Of a stretch of 64,000 bases of DNA, positions 50,943 to 60,883 are shown piece by piece. Where the stretch lies: assembly GCF_900113955.1 (NCBI RefSeq), contig NZ_FORH01000005.1, positions 124,001 through 188,000 of the forward strand, read 5' to 3'. Positions within the stretch are counted from its first letter, which is position 1; each line of letters begins with the position of its first letter. Origin of the DNA: Celeribacter neptunius. Lineage in GTDB: Bacteria; Pseudomonadota; Alphaproteobacteria; Rhodobacterales; Rhodobacteraceae. The notes under the pieces are model-generated. The model was not told the DNA's origin and did no database searches. It saw nothing but the letters and a program-made list of their open reading frames with translations. Both the position numbers and the translations under genes were made by a program.

Positions 50943-53138
50943 ATGGATGAGGCAGATTTCTACCCCGAAGGCGCATTGGTCACCGTCTTGACCGCCGAGC
51001 CGCTGGACCGGACGCTCGATTACAAGGCGCCCGAGGGCGGGGTCGAACGCGGCGCCTTTGTCGAGGTGCCGCTCGGTCCGCGCAAGGTCCTGGGCTGTGT
51101 CTGGGGGGCGGGCCTCGGTGGGTTTGACCTGTCGAAGGCGCGCCGCATTTCCGCCGTGCTGGACGTGGCGCCGATGCGCGACGAGATGCGGAGCTTTCTG
51201 GAAAAGGTCGCCGCCTATACGCTCACGCCAATGCCCGCCATGCTGCGATTGGCCACCCGCGCGCCGGGGCTGATGAACCCGCCGGGGATGCGCAAGATCT
51301 ATCGGCGCGGCACCGGCCTCCCGCCGCGCGAGACCGAGGCGCGCAAACGCGTGCTCGACACGCTGGACGATTACGGCGGTCTGTCCTTTACCCTCAAAGA
51401 GCTCGCCGATGCCGCCGATGTCACGCCTTCGGTCATCAAGGGCCTTTTACCCTCGGGCGCGATTGTCGAGGAGGACACGCCGCGCGATCTGCCCTATCGC
51501 CGGTTGGATGCCGACGCTCCGGGCAAGGAGCTGACCGAGGCGCAGGGCGAGGCCGCGCAGGCGCTGCGGGCTGCGGTGGCAGCGCAGGCCTATTCCACCA
51601 CGCTTCTCAAGGGCGTGACCGGCTCCGGCAAGACCGAGGTCTATCTCGAGGCGGTCGCGGAATGTCTCAAACATGGTCGTCAGGCGCTGGTGCTTCTGCC
51701 GGAGATCGCGCTGACCTCGGAGTTCTTGACCCGGTTCGAGGACCGGTTCGGGGCACGCCCGGCCGAATGGCATTCCGGCGTGACCATGACCGAGCGGCGC
51801 CGGGTCTGGAAAATGGTGGGCCAGGGCGGTGCGCAGGTGGTGATCGGCGCGCGGTCCGCGCTCTACCTGCCGTTTCAGAACCTTGGGCTGATCGTCGTCG
51901 ATGAGGAACACGATGGCTCCTACAAGCAGGAAGACGGGGTGATGTACAATGCCCGCGACATGGCGGTGCTGCGTGCGTCCTTGTGTTCCGCCGCGGTGGT
52001 GCTGGCCTCGGCCACACCCTCTCTGGAGACCTGGGCCAATGTCGAGGCGGGGAAATACAAACGTCTCGATCTGGAGAGCCGCTATGGCCCGGCGGTGATG
52101 CCCGACATGCAGGCGCTCGACATGCGGGTGGACAAGCTGCCGGCGACGCAGTTCATCTCGGAGCGCCTCGCCAATGCGGTGCGGATGCGGATGCAGAAGG
52201 GCGAGCAGAGCCTGTTGTTCCTCAACCGGCGTGGCTATGCCCCGGTCACCATCTGTCGGGCCTGCGGGTTCCAGATCGCCTGCGATCATTGCGACGCGCG
52301 GATGGTCGAGCATCGGTTCCTCAAGCGCCTGATGTGCCATCAATGCGGGGAAACCAAACCGATGCCGGAGGCCTGTCCCTCCTGCGGTGTCGAGGGGCGT
52401 CTGGCGCCGGTGGGGCCGGGGGTGGAGCGTCTGGCCGAAGAGGTGGCGGAGCGCTTCCCGGAGGCGAAATGCGCCGTGCTGTCGTCTGACCTTTTTGCCT
52501 CGGCGCGGGCGTTGAAGGAACAGATCCGGCTGATCGCCGAGGGCGACACCGATATCATCATCGGCACGCAGCTGGTGGCCAAGGGGCATAATTTTCCGAA
52601 CCTCACTCTCGTGGGCGTGATCGACGCCGATCTCGGCCTGCAAGGTTCGGACCTGCGGGCCGCCGAGCGGACCTTTCAGCTGATGCGACAGGTGGCGGGA
52701 CGGGCCGGGCGGTCCGAGAAAAAGGGCATCGCGCTGTTGCAGACCTATCAGCCGGAACATCCGGTCATTCGCGCCATTCTTGCGGGCGACGAGGAGGGCT
52801 TCTGGCGCGCCGAGGCGGCGGAGCGGAAAATGGCCGGTGTGCCGCCCTATGGCCGCATGGCCGGGATCATCCTCTCTGGGCCGGACCTCGCGGTGGTCTC
52901 GGATGTCGCCAATCATCTGGCGCGGAGTGCCATGCCCTTGCAACGCGTCGGCGCACAACTTTTCGGCCCGGCCCCGGCGCCGATTGCCCGGGTGCGCGGG
53001 CGGCATCGCATAAGGCTCCTGGTCAAGGCGGAAAAAGGCGCGCCGCTGCAAGTGGCGCTCTCGGATTGGGTGCGACAGGTCAAGCTGCCCAATAACGTGC
53101 GGCTACAGATCGATATCGACCCGCAATCGTTCTGGTAG
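50943..53138 (+). CDS. priA: Primosomal protein N' (replication restart helicase PriA)
   Basis: A 731-residue helicase. The 3'BD domain is at the N-terminus (LDRTLDYKAPEG). Walker A is GVTGSGKTEVY (about residue 225), and the DEAH-type box is VVDEEHDGSYKQE. The zinc-binding insertion has paired cysteines (CRACG, CDHC, CHQCG, CPSCG). Helicase motif VI lies in RQVAGRAGRSEKKG. The ATG at 50943 gives MDEADFYPEGALVTVL; its ribosome site is poor, and the frame stays open upstream to 50832. PriA reloads DnaB at stalled forks. Confidence 0.95.
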   Translation: MDEADFYPEGALVTVLTAEPLDRTLDYKAPEGGVERGAFVEVPLGPRKVLGCVWGAGLGGFDLSKARRISAVLDVAPMRDEMRSFLEKVAAYTLTPMPAMLRLATRAPGLMNPPGMRKIYRRGTGLPPRETEARKRVLDTLDDYGGLSFTLKELADAADVTPSVIKGLLPSGAIVEEDTPRDLPYRRLDADAPGKELTEAQGEAAQALRAAVAAQAYSTTLLKGVTGSGKTEVYLEAVAECLKHGRQALVLLPEIALTSEFLTRFEDRFGARPAEWHSGVTMTERRRVWKMVGQGGAQVVIGARSALYLPFQNLGLIVVDEEHDGSYKQEDGVMYNARDMAVLRASLCSAAVVLASATPSLETWANVEAGKYKRLDLESRYGPAVMPDMQALDMRVDKLPATQFISERLANAVRMRMQKGEQSLLFLNRRGYAPVTICRACGFQIACDHCDARMVEHRFLKRLMCHQCGETKPMPEACPSCGVEGRLAPVGPGVERLAEEVAERFPEAKCAVLSSDLFASARALKEQIRLIAEGDTDIIIGTQLVAKGHNFPNLTLVGVIDADLGLQGSDLRAAERTFQLMRQVAGRAGRSEKKGIALLQTYQPEHPVIRAILAGDEEGFWRAEAAERKMAGVPPYGRMAGIILSGPDLAVVSDVANHLARSAMPLQRVGAQLFGPAPAPIARVRGRHRIRLLVKAEKGAPLQVALSDWVRQVKLPNNVRLQIDIDPQSFW

Positions 53139-53171
53139 TGGGGCGCGCCCTGAGAACAGTCCGGCTCAGGC

Positions 53172-54233
53172 TCAGCAGGCCAGCGCCGGATCGGCCTGAC
53201 GGTCGACGATCAACGTGGTGACGATCGCCCCCATCCACATGCAGAACAGCGCAAGCCAGGCGGTGGCGGCAAAGACCGAGCTGTTGGTGACGCCATTGCC
53301 GATGGCGCAGCCGCCGGCGAGCATGGCGCCGAAGCCCATCAGCACCGCACCGATCATCGAGCGCCGCATCACCGGCACCGAGTCGAAGCTCTGCCAGCGG
53401 AACTCGCCATTGATCATCGAGGCGGCGAAAGCACCGAGCACGACGCCCGGCACAAGACCCACGTCGAATTCGAGAATGGCATTGCGGTCCAGGAAATACA
53501 TCAGCGTATTGGCCGACGGCCCGGAGAAGGTCACCGAGGTCACCGGCACCGGATCAAAGGCCATCTGTGCCAATTGCCAGGTCAGCACCCAGCCGACCGC
53601 GACCGAAAACCCGACGCCCGAGGCGAAAATCCAGGTCTTCGGCCCGATCTGGTTCTTGGCGGCGAGATAAAGCGCCAGGGCGGCAAACATCAGCCCGAGC
53701 GCCAGGCCGGTGCCATCGGGCAGATGCAGCGCGTGCAACAGGTTGACGTTCTCGGAGCCGGTGATCGAGAGCGACGCGAGCCGGTCCCGCAGTGGCGAAA
53801 GCAGCCCATGCAAGCTCATCTGGGCGGTGACGGCAAAGATCAGCCCGGAGACGACGGAGCGCAGGTTGCCGGTGGAGGCCAAGACCAGAAGCCGGCCGGA
53901 ACAGCCGCGCGAGAGCACCATGCCGATGCCGAACAATGTGCCGCCGATGATCGCACCGGACCAGCTTCCCGGCACCGCCATCACCCGGCTGTCGGCGCCG
54001 CGAAAGAAGCCGAGCATCTGCGCCGCCTGCACCCAGACGATGCCGGTCGAGAGCGTCAGGAACCAGACCGCGACCTTGGGGCCGAGCTTGCCCCGGGCAA
54101 ATTCCACCGTCGCGGCACGCAGGCAGAATTGCGAGCGTTGCGCCGAGACGCCAAAAATAAGCCCGGTGATCAGGCCGAACAGAGCAGCCGCCGGGCTTTC
54201 GCCGATACGTTCCACAAGGGCCAGAATATCCAT
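53172..54233 (-). CDS. YeeE/YedE-family (DUF395) thiosulfate-type permease
   Basis: A 353-residue polytopic membrane protein with about nine hydrophobic helices. The Cys-containing family motifs are present: QRSQFCLRAA, LSRGCSGRLLVLAS and GGCAIGNGVT. In the related TsuA these conserved cysteines line a thiosulfate path. The ATG at 54233 follows GAAAGGAAC; codons farther upstream in frame do not fit the family. An FNR-like box lies 62 bp upstream. No tusA-like partner is adjacent. Confidence 0.87.
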   Translation of the reverse strand: MDILALVERIGESPAAALFGLITGLIFGVSAQRSQFCLRAATVEFARGKLGPKVAVWFLTLSTGIVWVQAAQMLGFFRGADSRVMAVPGSWSGAIIGGTLFGIGMVLSRGCSGRLLVLASTGNLRSVVSGLIFAVTAQMSLHGLLSPLRDRLASLSITGSENVNLLHALHLPDGTGLALGLMFAALALYLAAKNQIGPKTWIFASGVGFSVAVGWVLTWQLAQMAFDPVPVTSVTFSGPSANTLMYFLDRNAILEFDVGLVPGVVLGAFAASMINGEFRWQSFDSVPVMRRSMIGAVLMGFGAMLAGGCAIGNGVTNSSVFAATAWLALFCMWMGAIVTTLIVDRQADPALAC

Positions 54234-54529
54234 GGGCCATGTTCCTTTCGCGCGCAAAATTTGAGCAAGTCTAGAAGAGGATCGGCATTTTGCCTTGATC
54301 TGAATCACACAGGTGCGAATGGCAGAATGTGTTCGCAGGTGTTCGCGAAAGATGAAGCAATGCTCTGAGGATGGCTTCGCGAACGGAGAGGACGTTTGCA
54401 CCAAGCGCCATTTTGCCCGGAACAAGCCGAAGGCGCCGGGCGTGCGGTCCAGCCCGTCGTGTCCTCCGCGCAGCGGCTGTGCGGGAATTCCGGCTATTCA
54501 ATATCGTTTTTCTCACCTAAAGGCGAATT
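54234..54529. other. 296-bp divergent promoter region of the YeeE and MFS genes
   Basis: It contains the FNR-like box and a nearby direct repeat GTGTTCGC (around 54329-54348). GC content falls near 54245-54300. No gene is supported. Confidence 0.55.
54295..54308. promoter_or_regulatory. FNR/Crp-family box-like site
   Basis: TTGATCTGAATCAC differs from the TTGAT-N4-ATCAA consensus only in the last base. It is 62 bp upstream of the YeeE-type permease start (minus strand). Redox control by an FnrL- or Dnr-like regulator is inferred. Confidence 0.45.
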
Positions 54530-55771
54530 ATGAGACATGCACCCACCCCTCTCGCCGAGGTCTCGCACCTGCCGCGTTGGCGCAGGCCCGAGTCGCTTTT
54601 GTTCCTGATGGCTTTCGCCATGCCGGTGGCCTTTGCCACCTGGAACGCGCTGTTGAACAATTTCGTCATCGAGGTGGCGGGCTTCACCGGCGTCGAGATC
54701 GGTTGGCTGCACACGATCCGGGAGATCCCCGGCTTTCTCGCCATCGGGGTGATCGCTCTGATCATGGTGATCCGCGAGCAGGTTCTGGGCGTGGTGTCGC
54801 TTCTGCTTTTGGGCGTGGCGACCGCGGTGACGGCGTTTTTCCCGTCTCTGGGCGGTATTCTGACCGTGACCATGCTGTCCTCCATCGGCTTTCACTATTT
54901 CGAGACGGTCAACCAGTCGCTGCAGCTGCAATGGCTGTCCAAGGACCGTGCGCCGATCGTCATCGGGCGGCTGATGGCGGCGGGCTCTGCCGCCTCGCTC
55001 ATCGCCTATGGCGTGCTGGTGCTGACCTGGAAGACATTCGATCTCTCCTATGCGCTGGTCTATGTGATCTCCGGCGGGTTCACCGCGGTGGTCGCCGGTT
55101 TTGCGTTGATGGCCTATCCGCAATTCGAGGCGCCCAACCCGCAGGTCAAGAAGATCATTCTGAAACGTCGGTATGGCCTCTATTATGCGCTGCAATTCAT
55201 GTCCGGGGCGCGGCGCCAGATCTTTGTCGTCTTCGCGGCCTTCATGATGGTCGAGAAATTCGGGTTCCAGGTGCATCAGGTGACGGCGCTGTTCCTGATC
55301 AACTATGTGGCCAATATGGTGATTGCGCCCTTCATGGGCAAAGTGGTGCACCGTAAGGGTGAACGCTTTGTTCTGATGCTCGAATATGTCGGTCTGACAC
55401 TGGTGTTCCTGGCCTATGGCGGGATCTATTGGTTGGGCTGGGGCGTGGTGATCGCCGCTGGCCTCTATGTGATCGACCACATGCTGTTCGGGCTGGCCTT
55501 TGCGCTCAAGACCTATTTCCAGAAGATCGCGGACCCCGAGGATATCGCGCCGACCGCTGCCGTGGCCTTTACCATCAACCATATCGCCGCGGTGTTTCTG
55601 CCGGCGCTTCTGGGCTATCTCTGGGTGGTGTCGCCGGGCGGGGTCTTTGCCCTGGCGGCGGGGATGGCGATGGCGTCGCTTGCGCTTGCCGCGCTGATCC
55701 CGCGCCATCCGGAAAAGGGCAATGAATGGCGGCTCCTGCCGCTGGCGCGCAGCGCGACCCCGGCGGAGTGA
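54530..55771 (+). CDS. Major facilitator superfamily transporter
   Basis: A 413-residue MFS protein with about 12 membrane spans. Visible are MPVAFATWNALLNNFVIEVAGF (first span and loop), GWLHTIREIPGFLAIG, FHYFETVNQSLQLQWLSKDRAP and the second-half FLINYVANMVIAPFMGKVVHRKGER. The substrate is unknown. It starts at 54530 (MRHAPTPLAEVSHLPRW) and is divergent from the YeeE-type permease, with no enzyme gene in its transcript. Confidence 0.85.
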   Translation: MRHAPTPLAEVSHLPRWRRPESLLFLMAFAMPVAFATWNALLNNFVIEVAGFTGVEIGWLHTIREIPGFLAIGVIALIMVIREQVLGVVSLLLLGVATAVTAFFPSLGGILTVTMLSSIGFHYFETVNQSLQLQWLSKDRAPIVIGRLMAAGSAASLIAYGVLVLTWKTFDLSYALVYVISGGFTAVVAGFALMAYPQFEAPNPQVKKIILKRRYGLYYALQFMSGARRQIFVVFAAFMMVEKFGFQVHQVTALFLINYVANMVIAPFMGKVVHRKGERFVLMLEYVGLTLVFLAYGGIYWLGWGVVIAAGLYVIDHMLFGLAFALKTYFQKIADPEDIAPTAAVAFTINHIAAVFLPALLGYLWVVSPGGVFALAAGMAMASLALAALIPRHPEKGNEWRLLPLARSATPAE

Positions 55772-55874
55772 ACGGGCGGATTGATCCCGCGCGTCGACTG
55801 TAAAGAGCAAGTTTGGAGATTGCGACAATCTGTCCTATATTGCGTGTGAAACGCGATCTGGAGGAGAGTTGCGG

Positions 55875-56606
55875 ATGTTCGGAGCACTGACCATGAGCCT
55901 GACCAAGAAACTGACCATGCCCCGCCCGGATGAGGCCTTGCCCGGACGCGCCGAACCGATCGAGACGGCGGCGGAGCATTTCGTGTTGCATGTGCCGCTC
56001 GAGGCGGAGGTGCCCGAGGGCTGCGACGAGGCGATCTTTGGCATGGGGTGTTTCTGGGGTGTGGAGCGGATTTTCTGGCAGGTGCCGGGCGTGGTGAACA
56101 CGGCCGTGGGCTACAGCGGCGGCTACACCCCCAATCCGACCTATGAAGAGGTCTGCACCGGCAAGACCGGACATAATGAGGTGGTGCGCGTGGTGTTCGA
56201 CCCGGCGAAGGTCAGCTACAAGGAGCTGCTCAAGCTGTTCTGGGAAAATCATGACCCGACCCAGGGCATGCGCCAGGGCAACGATCAGGGCACGCAATAC
56301 CGCTCCGGCATCTATTACATGGACGAGGCCCAGCACGAGGCCGCCGAGGCCTGTCTCGCGGGCTATGACTTCCTGTTGCAGGACGCAGGCTTTGGTGCCG
56401 TGACCACGGAGATCCTGCCGGCCGGCGCCTTCTATTTCGCGGAAGCTTATCATCAGCAATATCTGGCGAAGAATCCTGCGGGCTATTGCGGCATCGGCGG
56501 CACGGGAGTGTCCTGTCCCATAGGTCTGGTCATGGGCGCCAAGGTCAAATGGACCGATCAGGTCGAGCCTTTCGCGAAACTCGGCGGCGAATCCGACGCG
56601 CCGTAA
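55875..56606 (+). CDS. msrA: Peptide methionine (S)-S-oxide reductase
   Basis: A 243-residue MsrA. The catalytic GCFWG motif is in [14 protein letters not shown] (about residues 57-70), followed by [44 protein letters not shown] and a C-terminal resolving-Cys segment [12 protein letters not shown]. It repairs oxidised methionine in proteins. GGAGGAGAG precedes the ATG at 55875. A terminator follows. Confidence 0.95.
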   Translation: MFGALTMSLTKKLTMPRPDEALPGRAEPIETAAEHFVLHVPLEAEVPEGCDEAIFGMGCFWGVERIFWQVPGVVNTAVGYSGGYTPNPTYEEVCTGKTGHNEVVRVVFDPAKVSYKELLKLFWENHDPTQGMRQGNDQGTQYRSGIYYMDEAQHEAAEACLAGYDFLLQDAGFGAVTTEILPAGAFYFAEAYHQQYLAKNPAGYCGIGGTGVSCPIGLVMGAKVKWTDQVEPFAKLGGESDAP

Positions 56607-56642
56607 AGCACAGGCAGGATCATTGTCATGATATGGGGTTTG

Positions 56643-56666
56643 AAAGGGCGCTCTTGGGCGCCCTTT
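56643..56666 (+). terminator. msrA terminator
   Basis: 9-bp stem AAAGGGCGC / GCGCCCTTT, loop TCTTGG. The T run is short. The stem is the same sequence as the ileS terminator stem. Confidence 0.7.
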
Positions 56667-56760
56667 GCCTTTGACTGCTTCGGTCTGTCTCCTGCGAGCC
56701 TGTGCTTGAGTAAATCGCGCCGGAGGGGTAAGCGGGGACAAACCTATCAGGAGCGCCGCC

Positions 56761-57633
56761 ATGCCCACATTTACTGCTTTCACCAAGACCCGGGGCAAGG
56801 CCCCCGCCGAGGCCATTGGCGAGGCGCTTGAATTTCTCGAGCCCGAACCGACGGGCGTGGGTGTTTTCGAGATCGAAGACGGCTCCGGGCTCTGGGAAGT
56901 CGGCGCCTATTTCACCGAAGCCCCCGACGAGATCGCGCTGGCGCTTCTGTCGAAGGCGCATGACGCGCCGGATTTCGTCATTTCCGAACTGCCGGAGACC
57001 GATTGGGTTGCCAAGGTGCGTCGCGACTTGGCGCCGGTCGAGGCCGGGCGGTTCTTTGTCTATGGTTCGCATGACGCGGACAAGCTGCCCTCTGACAAGA
57101 TCGGTCTGTTGATCGAGGCGGCGATGGCCTTTGGCACCGGTCATCACGGGACCACTCTGGGCTGTCTCAAGGCGCTCGACCGGTTGCTGGGCGACGGGCT
57201 CTCTTTTGACAAGGTGGCCGATATCGGCTGTGGCACCGCGGTGCTGGCGATGGCGGCGGCGAAATTCACCGATCAGCTGGTCTATGCTTCCGACATCGAC
57301 GAGGTGGCGGTCGAGGTGGCGCAATCGAATGTCGATGCCAATGGTCTGACCGGGCAGGTGAACTGTCTCGAAGCGGCGGGCTTCAACCATCCTGTGCTGG
57401 CCGAAGTGGCGCCGTTCGATCTGGTCTTTGCCAATATCCTCAAGGGGCCGTTGGTGGCGCTCGCCCCCGACATGGCGGCGCATGTGAAGCCCGGTGGGTA
57501 TGTGATTCTCTCGGGGATTCTCAATCCGCAGGCCGATGAGGTTGTCGAGGTTTATACACGCAACGGGTTCAATCTCGTTGACCGCCAAGAGATTGTTGAC
57601 TGGACGACGCTGACTATGGCGCGGGAAGCCTGA
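56761..57633 (+). CDS. prmA: Ribosomal protein L11 methyltransferase
   Basis: A 290-residue PrmA-family SAM methyltransferase. The N-terminal substrate domain (about residues 1-100) precedes MAFGTGHHGTTLGCLKAL, the SAM motif VADIGCGTAVLAMAAAKF and FDLVFANILKGPLVALAPDM. It trimethylates ribosomal protein L11. A start at 56761 follows GGAGCGCC. Preceded by a terminator, so it has its own promoter. Confidence 0.94.
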   Translation: MPTFTAFTKTRGKAPAEAIGEALEFLEPEPTGVGVFEIEDGSGLWEVGAYFTEAPDEIALALLSKAHDAPDFVISELPETDWVAKVRRDLAPVEAGRFFVYGSHDADKLPSDKIGLLIEAAMAFGTGHHGTTLGCLKALDRLLGDGLSFDKVADIGCGTAVLAMAAAKFTDQLVYASDIDEVAVEVAQSNVDANGLTGQVNCLEAAGFNHPVLAEVAPFDLVFANILKGPLVALAPDMAAHVKPGGYVILSGILNPQADEVVEVYTRNGFNLVDRQEIVDWTTLTMAREA

Positions 57634-57726
57634 AAACACCCAAAAATGCCTTGTTTGCCACATTTGCGCCACATTTTGCCGCAATCTTGTCATGGTCGGT
57701 GGGGGCCGGCGTACAAGGAGGCTGCC

Positions 57727-58074
57727 ATGGCATATGCCGGCTCGCAGCAATTGGAAAAAAGGCTGACCAAGATCGAAGCGCGGCGTCGCGCCTTGTCTCA
57801 TGGTGCCGTGTATTCGGTGAACCAGGATGGCCTGATCATTGCCCGTCCGCGTCGGCGTGGCATGCGGCGTCCGCTGCATCTCGTGATCGTGGCCCTCGTT
57901 GGGGTCTTGCTGTTCAAGGCAATGCTCTTTGCCTCGATCGGCGCAGGCACCTACAACGCCCGGGTCGCAACCCTGTCCGAAGGGACGGCGATCGAACGCG
58001 CTGGTGGCTGGCTCATGCATGCCGATGGTCTGACCGTCTGGCTTGCCACGCAGGGGAAGATGCTCCTGAAGTGA
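57727..58074 (+). CDS. Hypothetical membrane protein, one transmembrane segment
   Basis: A 115-residue protein. A basic, coiled-coil-prone N-terminus (QQLEKRLTKIEARRRAL) and an arginine-rich patch (RPRRRGMRRPLH) precede one transmembrane helix at about residues 52-72 (LVIVALVGVLLFKAMLFASIG). A small C-terminal domain follows, presumably periplasmic. Strong AAGGAGG before the ATG at 57727. No family recognised; it resembles small conserved hypotheticals of Rhodobacteraceae. Confidence 0.8.
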   Translation: MAYAGSQQLEKRLTKIEARRRALSHGAVYSVNQDGLIIARPRRRGMRRPLHLVIVALVGVLLFKAMLFASIGAGTYNARVATLSEGTAIERAGGWLMHADGLTVWLATQGKMLLK

Positions 58075-58143
58075 GTTGTCGGAAATTTTGGGCTCCGTGA
58101 GAATGGCCTTTTCCCTCTAGGCCGCCCGGACCCGTCCACGTCG

Positions 58144-58175
58144 AAACCCGTACCGCCTCGCCGGTGCGGGTTTTT
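58144..58175 (+). terminator. Terminator upstream of ruvC
   Basis: 12-bp stem AAACCCGTACCG / CGGTGCGGGTTT (one wobble), loop CCTCGC, ending in five Ts. It ends transcription from the 57727 gene. Confidence 0.85.
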
Positions 58176-58310
58176 CTTTGGTTTGGCCCGCGCCGTGGCC
58201 GCGGCCGGGGCGAATTGCGATCGGGGCCACGATGGCATGAAACCTCCGCTTGGCAAATGTTCTCGTTTCGTGCTAACTCGGTTGCAACGAATAAACGAGC
58301 AGGTGAGAGC

Positions 58311-58820
58311 ATGCGTGTGATGGGGATCGACCCGGGGCTGCGCAATATGGGCTGGGGCATCATCGATGTCGCCGGGCCGCGGATCAGCCATGTGGCCAAT
58401 GGCATTTGCCGCTCGGCCTCCTCCGATGATCTGGCCACCCGGCTGTTGTCGCTGTTCGATCAGCTGACCGAGATTGTCAAAACCTACGCCCCCGATTGCG
58501 CCGCGGTTGAGCAGACTTTCGTCAACAAGGACGCCGTGGCGACGCTGAAACTCGGTCAGGCGCGCTCCGTCGCGCTTTTGGTGCCCGCCCGTGCCGGGCT
58601 GCCGATCGGGGAATATGCCCCCAATGCGGTGAAAAAGACCGTCGTCGGGGTTGGGCACGCCGCCAAGCAACAGGTCGAGCATATGATCAAGCTGCAATTG
58701 CCGGGCGCCAGGCTCGAAGGCCCGGACGCGGTCGACGCGCTGGCCATCGCCATCACCCATTCTTACCACGCGCAATCCGCAAGCCGTTTGCAGGATGCGA
58801 TCAGGAAAGCCGCCTCATGA
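58311..58820 (+). CDS. ruvC: Holliday junction resolvase RuvC
   Basis: A 169-residue RuvC endonuclease. The first catalytic Asp is in [13 protein letters not shown], Glu in [20 protein letters not shown], and the final Asp pair in [14 protein letters not shown]. It cuts Holliday junctions in complex with RuvAB. A start at 58311 (MRVMGIDPG) behind GCAGGTGAGAG was chosen. First gene of ruvCAB, 13 bp before ruvA. Confidence 0.96.
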   Translation: MRVMGIDPGLRNMGWGIIDVAGPRISHVANGICRSASSDDLATRLLSLFDQLTEIVKTYAPDCAAVEQTFVNKDAVATLKLGQARSVALLVPARAGLPIGEYAPNAVKKTVVGVGHAAKQQVEHMIKLQLPGARLEGPDAVDALAIAITHSYHAQSASRLQDAIRKAAS

Positions 58821-58833
58821 TCGGGAAACGCCT

Positions 58834-59514
58834 ATGATTGGAAAGCTCACCGGTGTCATCGACTATATCGGCACGGATCACGTGATGATCGATGTGCGCG
58901 GGGTCGGCTATATCGTCTATATCTCCGAACGCACCCGCATGGCGCTTCCGGGGCAGGGGGCGCCGGTGGCGCTCTACACCGATATGCTGGTGCAGGAGAC
59001 CAACCTGCAGCTCTTCGGCTTCACCTCACGCCTGGAAAAGGAATGGTATCGCCTGTTGATCTCGGTGCAGGGCATCGGTTCGAAAGCCGCTATGGCGATC
59101 CTGGGCACGCTCGGGCCGGAAGCCACGGGGCGGGCGATCGCGCTGGGCGACTGGACCGCGGTCAAGGCCGCGCCGGGCGTCGGGCCGAAGATTGCGCAGC
59201 GCGTGGTCAACGAGCTGAAGGACAAGGCGCCCACGGTGATGTCCATGGGCGGATCGCTGTCAAAGACTTTGGAAGCGCCGGAGACGGGTGAGGTGATCGA
59301 AAGCGCTGCACCCACCGCGAAATCTTCGCCAAAGAAAGCTGCTCCGAAGGCGAATGCAAGTGCCGAGGCCGAAGCCCTGTCCGCGCTTCAGAACCTCGGC
59401 TATTCTCCCTCCGATGCGGCGCAGGCCGTGGCACAAGCCGCACAAGAGGCGCCCGAGGCCGACACCTCCGCGCTGATCAAGGCCGCGCTGCGCCTTCTGG
59501 CACCGAAAGGGTAA
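58834..59514 (+). CDS. ruvA: Holliday junction branch migration protein RuvA
   Basis: A 226-residue RuvA. The OB-fold domain I ([21 protein letters not shown], about residues 1-65), the HhH motifs ([38 protein letters not shown], 70-130), and the C-terminal RuvB-binding domain III ([19 protein letters not shown]) are all present. An Ala/Lys-rich linker near 160-180 joins domains II and III. It forms tetramers that hold the four-way junction. Confidence 0.96.
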   Translation: MIGKLTGVIDYIGTDHVMIDVRGVGYIVYISERTRMALPGQGAPVALYTDMLVQETNLQLFGFTSRLEKEWYRLLISVQGIGSKAAMAILGTLGPEATGRAIALGDWTAVKAAPGVGPKIAQRVVNELKDKAPTVMSMGGSLSKTLEAPETGEVIESAAPTAKSSPKKAAPKANASAEAEALSALQNLGYSPSDAAQAVAQAAQEAPEADTSALIKAALRLLAPKG

Positions 59515-59518
59515 GTGA

Positions 59519-60559
59519 ATGGAAAGCCCCGATCCGACCCTGCGCCCGGACCGTCGCCCGGAAGATGAGCGCGCCGATGCCGACCGCGCGTTGCGACCGC
59601 AGGCGCTCGAGGAATTCATCGGCCAGCACGAGGCCCGCGCCAACCTGCGGGTCTTCATCGAGAGCGCCAAGATGCGCGAAGAGGCGATGGATCACGTGCT
59701 GTTCCACGGCCCGCCGGGGCTCGGTAAAACCACGCTGGCGCAGATCATGGCGCGTGAGTTGGGCGTGAATTTCAAGATGACCTCGGGACCGGTTCTGGCG
59801 AAAGCCGGCGATCTGGCGGCGATCCTGACCAATCTCGAGGCCCGCGACGTGTTGTTCATCGACGAGATTCACCGGATGAACCCGGTGGTCGAAGAGGTGC
59901 TCTACCCGGCGATGGAGGATTTCGAGCTCGATCTGGTGATCGGTGAAGGCCCCGCCGCGCGCACGGTGCGGATCGAGTTGCAGCCGTTCACATTGGTCGG
60001 CGCGACCACGCGTCTGGGGCTGTTGACCACGCCCTTGCGCGACCGTTTCGGCATCCCGACGCGGCTCCAGTTCTACACCACCGAAGAGTTGCACGAGATC
60101 GTCACCCGGGGTGCGCGCCTCTTGGGGGTGCCCGCCGATCCCGACGGGGCGCATGAGATCGCCAAACGCGCCCGTGGCACGCCAAGGATCGCCGGGCGTC
60201 TCCTGCGCCGCGTGGTCGATTTCGCCGTGGTCGAGGGCGACGGGCGGATCACCAAGCCGCTGGCCGATGGTGCGCTCACTCGTCTGGGCGTCGACCTGTT
60301 GGGCCTCGACGGCGCAGATCGGCGGTATTTGAGCATGATCGCCGAGAATTACGGTGGTGGACCGGTCGGGGTGGAGACGCTGGCGGCGGCGCTCTCCGAG
60401 AGCCGCGACGCCATCGAGGATGTGATCGAGCCCTATCTGTTGCAGCAAGGTCTGATTCAGCGCACCCCGCGTGGTCGGATGCTGACCCAGAAGAGCTGGA
60501 AACATCTCGGCCTGGAGGCGCCGAAAGCGCCGGATCAAAGCGATCTGTTCGGAAAGTAG
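59519..60559 (+). CDS. ruvB: Holliday junction branch migration DNA helicase RuvB
   Basis: A 346-residue AAA+ motor. Walker [15 protein letters not shown] (about residue 64), Walker [12 protein letters not shown], sensor/arginine-finger region [15 protein letters not shown], and the winged-helix C-terminus [17 protein letters not shown]. It pumps DNA through the RuvA-bound junction. It starts 4 bp after ruvA. Confidence 0.97.
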   Translation: MESPDPTLRPDRRPEDERADADRALRPQALEEFIGQHEARANLRVFIESAKMREEAMDHVLFHGPPGLGKTTLAQIMARELGVNFKMTSGPVLAKAGDLAAILTNLEARDVLFIDEIHRMNPVVEEVLYPAMEDFELDLVIGEGPAARTVRIELQPFTLVGATTRLGLLTTPLRDRFGIPTRLQFYTTEELHEIVTRGARLLGVPADPDGAHEIAKRARGTPRIAGRLLRRVVDFAVVEGDGRITKPLADGALTRLGVDLLGLDGADRRYLSMIAENYGGGPVGVETLAAALSESRDAIEDVIEPYLLQQGLIQRTPRGRMLTQKSWKHLGLEAPKAPDQSDLFGK

Positions 60560-60580
60560 AGGGCAGGAGATGAGATCGCG

Positions 60581-60883
60581 ATGGAGCTGACAGAGTTGCA
60601 GCGGCAGGCGAAGGTCGTGAATGACATCTATGTCGAGACTTTCGATCTCACCCGGGACGGGCTTATGCTGATCGGCAAGATGACCGAGGAGATGGGGGAA
60701 GTGGCGTCGGCCTATCTCAAACTCCACGGACGCGCGCGGGGCGCGGCTGGCGACCCGGAGGCCTTGCGGCGCGATTTTGAGGACGAACTGGCGGACCTTT
60801 TGGGGTTTCTGGCCGTTTTGGCGGAGACAGAAGGCGTTGATTTGGCAGAGGCTTTTGCGCGCAAATGGGGCAAGTATCTATGA
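60581..60883 (+). CDS. MazG-like nucleotide pyrophosphohydrolase
   Basis: A 100-residue all-helical NTP-PPase-fold protein. The metal-binding pattern is seen as KMTEEMGEVASAYL and DELADLLGFLAVLAE (E-x2-E ... E-x2-D). These enzymes hydrolyse (d)NTPs or similar molecules to monophosphates; the substrate here is unknown. It starts 21 bp after ruvB and overlaps the next gene by ATGA. Confidence 0.8.
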   Translation: MELTELQRQAKVVNDIYVETFDLTRDGLMLIGKMTEEMGEVASAYLKLHGRARGAAGDPEALRRDFEDELADLLGFLAVLAETEGVDLAEAFARKWGKYL

